Shown here one piece after another: positions 55,814 to 64,000 of a stretch of DNA of 64,000 nt. The notes below the pieces were generated by a model. The model worked only from the letters and a program-made list of their open reading frames with translations, was not told the DNA's origin and searched no databases. This DNA comes from Megalobrama amblycephala (taxonomy: Eukaryota; Chordata; Actinopteri; Cypriniformes; Xenocyprididae). The stretch's first letter is position 1; each line of letters starts with the position of its first letter. The stretch spans positions 6,312,582-6,376,581 of the forward strand of contig NC_063054.1 in NCBI RefSeq assembly GCF_018812025.1, written 5' to 3'. Made by a program: the position numbers and the translations under genes.

Positions 55814-56631
55814 AAATAACACTCATTAGCATCCAGATAGACTACACATCGTTTTATGAATTAAATGATGCATAAACAATAATCGGAACGATAAAAAGAG
55901 AAAAAGAGACAACATGCTGATAGAGCAAGGCAATAATCTCGGACATCTTGTTTAAGATTATTTCTATGAGTAAAGGAACCTGTTGTAAAGCACCGCTCAC
56001 TCGAAGCGTCTGTTTCAGCACTTCGAGCTGCGCGAGCGCGCTCACCTCAAGAGCATCAGGCGCGTTCACTGCGAGACGCCTAACCATAAATATCTATGCT
56101 TCTAATAACGTACTGGTTCTATGACTGACAGAAGCGCATCATCTGCAGGAACATTGACATTTCTCTGTTCTTGATCAGCATCATCTGCCAGTTTATGCCT
56201 CGACAGGGCGGGGGCGGGGACTTGATCGGCTGGAAATGCATTTTCAAATCCACATTGAATTTTGCTACTTCATTGCGGGGCATTTAATGAAAATGCAATC
56301 GCACTGTGAGTGTAAATGCAATTAAGAAAAATAACATTTAAATGATCATTTTGCTACAATTTTGGCTTGACCGCGTTAAACATATAATAATTTCTTTAAT
56401 ACATTTTCATTTTAATTTTGCAACTTATAAAGCATTAAAATATATGTTTAAATTATTTGGTAAACGTAGTGTAGGAAATGGCAAATGTAAATTCTATTAT
56501 TGAATTTGAATTATCATTTTGCTCCAAACATTGCATATATGGAATGGAAAATGTAAATTTAAACACAGAAATGCATTGCCATTTTGCATATTACATTTCA
56601 AATTGAATATTGCTACACATATGCTTCCATA

Positions 56632-57144
56632 CATGACTGCAAACATGCATTATTATACAACAGGTCAAAAAACAAAACGTACATTTTAAACACAGTACTG
56701 TCAGTATTTACTCTATTTTGCAACGAAAACATTTCTAACGAAAACCAGAGCAGAACTACAACACACGAATGCGGCTTTGAACGAATCGTGAGAGTCAATG
56801 ATTCAATGATTCATTCACAGCCACTTGCTTCGTTACAGAATGAATGACTCGATGACTCACTCATAAAAACAGTGACTTGCTGCCACCTACTGGCAGTTTT
56901 AGTTTAATATTTAAAAGTATCACTTCGTTGTCCACCATCATTGCATATTTCTCTATTAAACATTTTTTTATTTAAAACATTATTTATTTTATAAAGTTAT
57001 TCATAAACGTAAAAATATGCACTGGAAAATCAATTTAGGGGGCAAATATTGTCTCATAATGGAAAAGGTGTGACTGCAGTCGAAGTGGAAGAGGGGGTAT
57101 CCCTTTCAGGGGGTACTCCATGCTAAAAAGTTTGAGAACCACTG
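56632..57144. other. Right end of the hAT-like element, non-coding
   Basis: Includes repeated GATTCAATGATTCATTCA/GAATGACTCGATGACTCACT words (~56795-56865) and the terminal GGGGGTACTCCATGC...GAACCACTG. Confidence 0.6.
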
Positions 57145-57152
57145 TTCTATAG

Positions 57153-57520
57153 CATCTCATTTCAAGTGCCTGCTTCTTCATTGCAACTCTGCTGTGAGTG
57201 ACCAGGACTCACAGGCATATAAGAAGACTGAGAGGACAAGTGCATGCAGAAGTCAAATTTTTGTTTTAGAGAGATTTTTGTCTCTCCATACAGGTTCCAG
57301 CTTGCTGTTGTTTGCCCTGTTCTTACTCAAACTTCTGGTTTTGACCCCTCTTAACTGATGATAGAGCTCAAATATTTGAAATGACTCACAGTTTCCAGTT
57401 CTTGTCCACTAACTTCAATCTTTGTTAGTGATCTGCTTGTCACTATTTGTCATCAGCTTTGTTTTTTCAGTGCTTATCTCCATGCCAAACCTAGAAGATG
57501 TTTCATCCAGGTCTACTGCA
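57153..57520 (-). pseudogene. LINE reverse transcriptase C-terminal fragment (RTE/Rex-like)
   Basis: On the - strand: TSSRFGMEISTEKTKLMTNS at about 57500-57440, SKTKI then LLHALVLSVFLYACESWSLT (57270-57205), AELQ and, after a one-base shift, KKQALEMRC ending at the target duplication. These are standard RT thumb/connection motifs of LINEs. The element is interrupted by the 9.9-kb hAT-like insert, with its next codons lying at 47247 downward. It has stops and a frameshift. Confidence 0.82.
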
Positions 57521-58442
57521 TAAATCTTAGGCATCTATAAATGTTTGATTGTTGCTTAAGTGTTCAAATACTTTTTGCAGGCACTGTTTGTACATTAAGT
57601 GTATTCCATAACTGGTTTTGTCAGGTGATTTTTTTTTTTCCCCAGAAGGAACCTGAAAGAACTGTGACGGAGCAAGCAACTTTCATTTTCCATTTATGAC
57701 CATGTTCCTCCTGCAGAGTGATGTACAAATGAATGATAGCAATGTGATAAACAAGGTGACTGCTGTTGTAGACAAGGCAACTGAAATTAATAACTTATTC
57801 TAAGAAACAAGTTGATTTGGAGTCAAAGCCTCTCGACCTGCTGGTGTTCATTAATGTTTCATCTTTAATGTCATTAATTAAAAGCTAGTTAAAAGATATT
57901 TTTAAGGCAGTGGCTTATATTCGTATTAAAACAATTTAAACGGTTTAAGATCACCTAAGATCAAAAATTCACTCAAAAACTATTTAAAATGAAGAGTTTA
58001 AGGTTCATTTCTCAAATATGTGGGGTCTACAGGGGAAAGAAAAAAACAAATATAGGAAATTATGTGGTAACTCAATTTGTTGGAGAACTAGATATTTTTT
58101 TTTGATATATTTAGAGTTTGATATTCAGACAAACGGTGTCCAAGTGATCACAATAAAAACACAATATTGAGTAGCTTTGACAGCACTATTTTTCTGGGAA
58201 GTCATGGTAACACTTTATTTTACAGTATCCATCATGTTTAGTAAATTATGCATAATAATATGCAACTAAACCTAAACCAAACCCTAATTCTAACTGTAAA
58301 CCTAAATGTTGTTTATATTACTCAGTACTAAATTGTATAATTGCAGTCTTTAAGAGAGACCTTAAGAGTCTTTAAGACCCAATTTTATTTTATTTCTTCA
58401 GCTTTTCAAGGACACTCCATTAATCCAGAAGAAGTGTCTAGC

Positions 58443-58476
<34 letters not shown>

Positions 58477-59160
58477 AAAATTGTTTTTTGAAAATTGTTT
58501 TTTCAGTGTTTTATTTAGTTATTTTATTTAAATAAACAGTATCATCTATGGTTTGTCACTATCTATTGAAAGATTTATTTTTATTTTATTTATTTATTTA
58601 TTTATTTTTTAGCCTACCGAGTTTAGCCAGTACCAGTAGCGTAGAGATCCAGACAATTGTTCATTTTAGTACTCTGTCTTTGTTTGTAAAAGGTTAAATG
58701 TTTTCAAACTGTTGTAGCAAATTAGCTCAAAAGGGAAATATGAATAATTAATCATAACTCATTATAATTAATTATAAATATCTGAATCAGTTAATCAAAT
58801 AAACTTGATGTATAGCTAAATTAATTTTAAATTAATTTCGGTACAATCAGTATTGATCGTCTTTCAACTCTTCTGAAGGATATTTTCCGTGGCCACAGAA
58901 AAAATAACTCTTTCTTGGCATGTAGCGATCTTAACGTTACTCATTGGTTAATAAGCACATCAGAATCAACTCGCAAGAATATCACATAAGTTTTATTTAA
59001 CTAAATCACAAACGCATAGCTAGACAAATCAGAGTGGAAATGAATTTGCATAACAGGGGAATGAAGCTATGAAAAGAGTCAATTAACAAGCTGGAAGAAC
59101 CATCAGTTTCTTACTATAAAGCACCTCTGTTAACGATTAAATCACAGGTACCTTTCTATA
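57521..59160. other. No gene; MITE end, poly-T and (TTTA)n
   Basis: At 58205-58335, GTAACACTTTATTTTACAGT...CCTAAACCAAACCCTAAT resembles one end of a common fish MITE. A poly-T run of about 29 lies at 58447-58475, and (TTTA)n lies at about 58573-58608. No coding similarity was seen. Confidence 0.45.
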
Positions 59161-60549
59161 TACAGGTGCTGGTCATATAATTAGAATATCGTGAAAAAGT
59201 TCATTTTTTTATGTAAATTATTTTTAAAAGCTGAAACTTTCATATATTCTAGATTCCCTACATGTAAAGTAAAACATTTAAAAAGTTTTTTTTTTTTTTA
59301 AATTTTGATGATTAGAGCGTACAGCTCAGTCCAAAATCCAGTATCTCAAAATATTAGAATATTTCCTAAGATCAATCAAAAAATGGATTTTCAAAACAGA
59401 AAAGTTCAAGTTCTTTAAAGTATGTTCATTTGTACATTCAATACTTGGTCGCAGCACATATTACAGCAAATGACTTGCTCCTAGCACAAATTACAGCATC
59501 AGTGAAGTGTGGCATGGAAGTGATCAGCCTGTGGCACTGCTTGAGCCTTCAGATCATCTGTATATCATCTGTATATGTTGGATCAACTGTTTCTCATCTT
59601 TCTCTTGAAAATATCCCATAGATTTAGGTCAGGCATGTTGGCTGGCCAATAAAGCACAGTAATATCATGGTCAGCAAACCACTTGGAAGTGGATTTTTGC
59701 ACTGTGGGCAGGTGCTAAAGTCCTGCTGGAAAAGGAAATCAGCATCTCCATAAAGCTTGTCAGCAGATGGAAGCATAAAGTGCTCCAAAATCTCCTGGAA
59801 GATGGCTGCATTGACTTTGCACTTGATAAAACACAATGGACCAACACCAGCAGATGTCACAGCCCCCCAAATCATTACTGACTTCAGAAATTTCCCACTA
59901 GACTTCAAGCAGCTTGGATTCTGTGCCTCTCCAGTCTTCCTTCAGACTCTGGGACCATGATTTCAACATGAAATGCAAAATTTACTTTTATCTGAAAAGA
60001 GGACTTTCGACCACTGTTCACTGTCCAGTTCTTTTTCTCCTTAGCCCAGGTGAGAAGCTTCTGACATTGTTTCTGTTTCAGAAGTGGCTTGGTAATCCTT
60101 TTCCTGAAGATGTCCGAGTGTGGTGACTCTTGATGCGCTGACTCCGGCTTCATTCTACTCATTGTGAAGCTCTCCCAAGTGTTTGAATCGGCTTTACTTG
60201 ACAGTATTCTCAAGCTTGTGGTCATCCCTGTTGCTTGTGCACCTTTGCCTACCCAATTTCTTCCTTCTAGTCAACTTTGCATTTAATATGATTTGATACA
60301 TCACTCTGTAAACAGCCACCACATTCAGTAATGACCATCTGTGACTTACTCTCTTTGGAGGGTGTCAATGATTGTCTCCTGGACCAGTGCCAAGTCAGCA
60401 GTCTTCCCCATTAGTGTGGTTTCAAAGAACAAGAGATACCCGAAATTTATACTGTAGGGATGGTCATTTAACAAAACTCAAATGTAAATATTCTAATTTT
60501 TTGAGATACTGGAATTTGGACTTTCATGAGCTGTATGCTCTAATCATCA

Positions 60550-60581
<32 letters not shown>

Positions 60582-60699
60582 CTTTTGAAATGTTTTACTT
60601 TACATGTAGGGAATCTAGAATATATGAAAGTTTCATTTTTAAAAATAATTTACAATAAAAAACTTTTTCACAATATTCTAATTATGACCAGCACCTGTA
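59161..60699 (-). mobile_element. Tc1-like transposon, full length, inactive
   Basis: Termini TACAGGTGCTGGTCATATAA and its inverted partner ATTATGACCAGCACCTGTA, with TA duplicated. The inverted repeats are about 210 bp, with an outer motif and an inner one (AATTTTGATGATTAGAGCGT, CAGTATCTCAAAATATTAGA) at both ends, the IR/DR arrangement of fish Tc1 elements. Long A/T runs (59286-59300, 60552-60581) have grown in both. Total about 1.54 kb. Confidence 0.93.
59585..60411 (-). pseudogene. Tc1-like transposase, broken
   Basis: The - strand start at 60411 reads MGKTADLALVQETIIDTL, the usual N-terminus. Frames then shift. A readable middle (60225-59905) includes TSLRILSSKADSNTWESFTM-like and HQESPHSDIF segments, then LLTWAKEKKNWTVN. 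The catalytic part at 59908-59624 reads VMIWGAVTSAGVGPLCFIKC, NAAIFQEILEHFMLPSADKL, GDADFLFQQDFST (D of QQD is the second catalytic residue). The region that should hold the final E is frameshifted. A family member is about 340 residues; this one has several shifts and is non-functional. Confidence 0.9.
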
Positions 60700-62039
60700 T
60701 ATTTACTTTCATTTTCAGCTATAACGCCATTCATGTAATGGGCATTTTTTATAATCCAGTCGGTTGGTGCATAAAATCAAATCCTGCTCTATATTTTTCC
60801 TTGATGAATATCTTATTTCATTTGATACACCAAGGATTAAAAAATGTATTGCAATTCTTGTTGACTTTAACTCATGAAAATGAGTGCAAACACTGTATCA
60901 TCCAGATATTTGTGTTTTCAGAGAAGCAGAGTTTTCAGCTTCACAATGCTCAACAGAAGGGAACTGATTGTATCCGGCCCTTTTATATTACCATAAAAGT
61001 CAAAGAACAGTGCAGAGTAACAATGAAAACATTGATAAAACAGATATAGAATAGAAAGTATGATCACATGTGCAGAAAGATGTTCATGTACTATTAAGTA
61101 AAAATGGCATTTTGTTTTGTCACTAACAGGAACAAAGAGGTGTTGATGTTGGTCTTCAAATTGCATTTTGTTTATTTAATGTATTTGTTTGGTTGCACCA
61201 AATGCCTGTATGCCCTGGACAAAAGGACAGACCGGTACTTCTCTTCTGAGTTATAGACAAATGAATCATGCCAAGGTCTGTTCTTTATTTGCTGTATATC
61301 CTCCAATCGTAGCCTTTATTGTTGTTTGGTAATAATTGTGATTGATGGTTGATCTGAGTCATGAATTCAAATTTATAGTTTATTTTTATTTTTATAATGA
61401 TTTCTTAATAAAACATCTGTGCTTGAGTTCACCAAACATCCATCATCTTGTCAACTATTATCCAACTTTATATGACTACTCACTAAAAGTGTTATATAAT
61501 AGGACATTTCATCATTATATTGTCTGTTTATTATTATATTGTCACCAAATGTAATAAACTATTGCCCATCTGTTACATGTGGACTATGAGGCATTAAGTT
61601 ATTACAAACATATGTATTTGAAGCATGCTTTGAAACAATAAAAAAATGTTTTGACTTGACTGAGTAATTTGTTACAGAATAAAAAAAAATTGTGAAAGTA
61701 CAATGGACTAAAAATATTAAGGCTAGTCATCAGAGAAGACTTACCAAATAATAGTGTATGATTATGCTCTGGTCAAATGCCAATAATTCTGTGATAATAC
61801 GTAAACAGATGAAATTGACAGAATTCATGCTTATTCCTCAAAGTAAAAAAGATTAAAAAAAAAAATAAAAAAATGTAAAGATAGCTTTTACTTTCAGTAT
61901 TGCATGTGACTGACAAGGTTGCCACAGTCCCAATGCCCAAATTTGTTCTTTATAAAGGTTCAAGTAACAAAACATAGGCCTTTAGAGTAAAAAGGTTCTA
62001 TATTTTCATTTAATATTATTTTATCATTTAAGGGTTCCA
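60700..62039. other. No gene recognised
   Basis: AT-rich intergenic DNA between the Tc1 element and the repeat next to psmc6. No coding similarity was seen. Confidence 0.5.
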
Positions 62040-62290
62040 AACATGAGATCACAATTTATTGACTGCGGTTTAGTTTAAAGGTTTGCTATTGGTCGAGCTC
62101 GTGTGAGTGACAGGTTGTCCCGCCCTTGCGCCAGTAACGTGTCATCAGAGAAGGGGTGACGCTGCAAGATTTTGATTAAAAATCACGTGGGCACATGATT
62201 TTAAAAAATAATGACGTGTACGGATAAATCATTTAATAAATAGGCCTACTGCAATATTCTATAAAAAATAAGAATTGTGAATTTAATAAA
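62040..62290. repeat. Diverged copy of the repeat at 31370-31736
   Basis: Shared words in the same order: GTCATxAGAGAAGGGG, GCTGCAxGxxTTTTGATTAA, then CACGxATxAATC near the end. It ends about 170 bp before the psmc6 start codon. Confidence 0.5.
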
Positions 62291-62299
62291 AAATAGACT

Positions 62300-62461
62300 G
62301 CTTCTACCCCCTTTGCTAACCAGCCAAATTCGTATTAGCCCTTGGCGTAAATATGCGAGCGCTCTATTCATCCAGTAGGGGGAAGTAATGCGCCCTCTTA
62401 TGCTTTTGCCAACCACTAATATTAAAAAGCACGAAGAAAAGAGAGCGCAGCGGCAGTAAAC
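62300..62461 (+). promoter_or_regulatory. psmc6: psmc6 promoter / 5' UTR region
   Basis: The immediate upstream DNA has no TATA box, is less AT-rich than its surroundings and contains GCGAGCGCTC, GCGCCCTC and AGAGCGCAGCGGCAG before AACATGGCGG, a strong Kozak-type start. This is typical of TATA-less housekeeping promoters. The transcription start was not located. Confidence 0.5.
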
Positions 62462-63304
62462 ATGGCGGATAACAGGGAAAAAGGTTTACAAGACTACAGA
62501 AAGAAATTATTGGAGCATAAAGAGATTGACGGACGCCTCAAAGAGTGTAAGTAAGGTGTTTCTCTGTTCACGTCAGGCCGTTATTGACCAGTTTGACACC
62601 TTCTCCAGCTGTTGTTTGTTTTATTTCGGCAGACTGTGCTGTAAGTCGCTTTGTCATGCAGTGCTGAAATCAATTAGCGGCTAATGGTAACAGCTAAGAT
62701 TACCGACAGATACCAATAAAATGAATAAGTTAATGTGCACAGCATGATTTTAAGCGTTCTTGCTATAATTAATAACCTGTACAATTAAAAATAGTCATTT
62801 TTCAGTAATTTATACTCCTTGAGAAACCACTCGCCAATGGACGTTTAGCATCTCTGATACATGAAGCAGATGAAACTTTTATCACACGTTTGTACATGTA
62901 TGTAAATAAACTCTATATATCATTTCATTGGTCTGAAATCTCTGTTTCAGTGAGAGAGCAGCTGAGGGAGCTCACTAAACAGTATGAGAAGTCTGAGAAT
63001 GATCTGAAAGCTTTACAGAGTGTGGGACAGGTAAGGTCGAAGCAAAATCTGCTGCAGAGTTTTATTATACCAACATGAACACAGCCAGATATCTGCATTT
63101 CTTATGGTTTGATCAAATCTTTGGTTTGTAGATTGTTGGTGAGGTGCTGAAACAACTGACTGAAGAGAAATGTAAGTTCAGATCACCTTTTTTTCTGGTG
63201 TAGTTGTCAGTCTAATGTTGCTCAGTTCCTAAATTTCTCCTTCTTTTGTAGTTATTGTCAAAGCAACCAATGGCCCGCGCTATGTTGTTGGATGTCGCAG
63301 ACAG
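62462..63304 (+). CDS. psmc6: 26S proteasome regulatory ATPase subunit Rpt4/S10b (PSMC6), exons 1-4, partial
   Basis: PSMC6 is one of six AAA+ ATPases in the base of the 19S particle; the ring unfolds ubiquitylated proteins and feeds them into the 20S core. Exons are 62462-62546, 62951-63030, 63132-63171 and 63252-63304 (85, 80, 40, 53 nt). All introns start GT and end AG and the phases join exactly, giving 86 codons of the usual ~389. The protein opens [19 protein letters not shown]; residues ~15-55 are the N-terminal coiled coil ([20 protein letters not shown]), followed by [19 protein letters not shown] and [10 protein letters not shown], the start of the OB domain. Walker A/B and the HbYX-type end lie in exons beyond the window. 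The start sits in AACATGGCGG. Identity is essentially that of vertebrate PSMC6. No stops or shifts. The gene is likely constitutively expressed. Confidence 0.97.
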
Positions 63305-64000
63305 GTGAGTTTATTGATTGTACTTTATATTTAACTCTCAAAAATATGAAATGAGTCAAATCTTTTTTTTTTTCTTCTTTTTTTTTTTTTTAAAGAAATT
63401 GATGACTTTATTGACACTTAATATAAAATGTATATTAAAAACTTAAAGTCGTCATGTTTTTGTTGTATCATCATTGATAAATCATGCTTTTATGACAAAA
63501 TATACATTTTATTCAGAGGCCCAATCTGAGCAAATATATGCAATTTGTTGCAGTTGCTGATATTTATATGGGCAAAAAGTAAGATGGAATTATGATAGCT
63601 TGTACTGTAAATCAGTGAGATTCATGTAACATTATAACAGACTACCTGCATAAAATTCATACATATAAATATTAATTGTCACTCTATATCTCTCAAGAAT
63701 ATGTATTAGTAAAATATTTAAATTAGGGCTGGGAAATTATTACAATTTTTAATCTAATTAATTACATGATGTGGTGATTATTTAATCTAATTAATCTCAA
63801 ATTTATTGTACATCAAATTTGGCTGAGAAATTAACCCCAAAAGATGATTTGAATTCGTCATTTTATAAAGCATCAAATAGACATTATAAAAAGAAGATTC
63901 AGAAATAAATATTTTATTTGATTCAGCATAGAAATCATTACACAAACGTTTGTACCATGAGGTTGAGTAAATGATGAATAAATTTAAATTTTTGGGTGAA
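63305..64000 (+). other. psmc6: psmc6 intron 4, partial, containing repeat fragments
   Basis: Begins with donor GTGAGT. It contains a T-rich tract at about 63363-63393, a hAT-like fragment at about 63725-63900 (AGGGCTGGGAAATTATTACA followed by AATCTAATTAATCTC) and, at 63955-64000, the end of a GGGATAGTTCACC-family MITE in - orientation (TGAGTAAATGATGAATAAAT...TTTTTGGGTGAA). No exon was seen. Confidence 0.75.

Larger units (their letters stand above)
52694..56631. mobile_element. Element with ~0.9-1-kb inverted arms (foldback type)
   Basis: Left terminus TATGGAAGCATATGTGTAGC, and the same sequence inverted at 56631. The outer bases are CATGAT (52688-52693) and CATGAC (56632-56637), a probable 5-6-bp duplication. 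The arms (52694 to ~53611 and ~55766 to 56631) match at well over 90 percent in my reading, apart from a ~60-bp block (near 53145-53205) and a ~20-bp unit missing from the right arm. Similarity fades further inward past the (TAA)n tracts. No transposase was recognised. The interior carries a nested TTAA element. Confidence 0.85.
47256..57144. mobile_element. 9.9-kb hAT-like element with nested insertions (TSD TTCTATAG)
   Basis: The left end is CAGTGTTTCTACCCCTGG. The right end on the - strand is CAGTGGTTCTCAAACTTTTT. The first 10 bases match at 9, in the CAGTGxTTCT style of hAT/Charlie termini. The 8-bp duplication TTCTATAG is perfect at 47248-47255 and 57145-57152, and the flanks together rebuild a LINE RT motif. 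No hAT transposase was recognised. Most of the length comes from two later insertions (47945-51368 and 52694-56631), leaving about 2.5 kb of its own sequence. Confidence 0.85.

Noticed and set aside
60372..61049. 225-codon + strand frame
   Set aside because: It runs through the Tc1 terminal repeat including a poly-A (poly-Lys) tract and shows no similarity.

Overview
The window is vertebrate nuclear DNA that is AT-rich, intron-bearing and packed with transposons. The repeat families look like those of a cyprinid teleost (zebrafish/carp group): TTAA-flanked MITEs beginning AAAGGGATAGTTCACCC or AAAGGTGCCCTAG, L2-type LINEs, a Tc1 element beginning CAGGTGCTGGTCATATAATT, and hAT, gypsy and retroviral remnants. 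The organism is inferred from these family resemblances and no search was run.

Only one host gene is supported: the first four coding exons of psmc6 (26S proteasome regulatory ATPase Rpt4/p42) on the + strand at 62462-63304. It continues beyond the window. Every exon joins in phase with GT/AG borders. The preceding 62 kb is intergenic DNA made mostly of mobile elements.

Layout. 0-9 kb: MITEs, a GC-rich retroelement-like block and an L2-type LINE tail (- strand). 10-12.4 kb: two solo LTRs, one interrupted by palindromic TTAA elements and one sitting inside a 9-bp-TSD element. 13.6-18.5 kb: a decayed, rearranged endogenous retrovirus (- strand) with its own nested MITE. 19-31 kb: an inverted pair of 0.9-kb TTAA elements enclosing a TTAA element with a nested solo LTR, a degenerate repeat block, and a mosaic of mariner/IS630-type transposon pieces with another nested solo LTR. 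31.7-34.6 kb: a complete short LTR retrotransposon with proline-rich ORFs, inserted in the end of a palindromic element that is itself bounded by 39-bp direct repeats. 36.6-39.3 kb: a ~32-bp satellite split by a 1.5-kb TTAA element. 40-45 kb: LINE and gypsy remnants.

47.2-57.5 kb is the most striking part: a stack of insertions five levels deep. A LINE reverse transcriptase is interrupted by a 9.9-kb hAT-like element with 8-bp TSD TTCTATAG. That element contains a gypsy deletion derivative (TSD CTAC) and a 3.9-kb element with ~0.9-1-kb inverted arms. The second contains a TTAA element, which contains a 663-bp hAT-like element (8-bp TSD GTTTCCAC). A Tc1 element at 59.2-60.7 kb lies between this stack and psmc6.

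The mobile-element genes do not form a pathway. Their order of insertion can be read from the target-site duplications, which are the strongest evidence given here. Family names for non-coding elements rest on termini and TSD length and are less certain than the boundaries.
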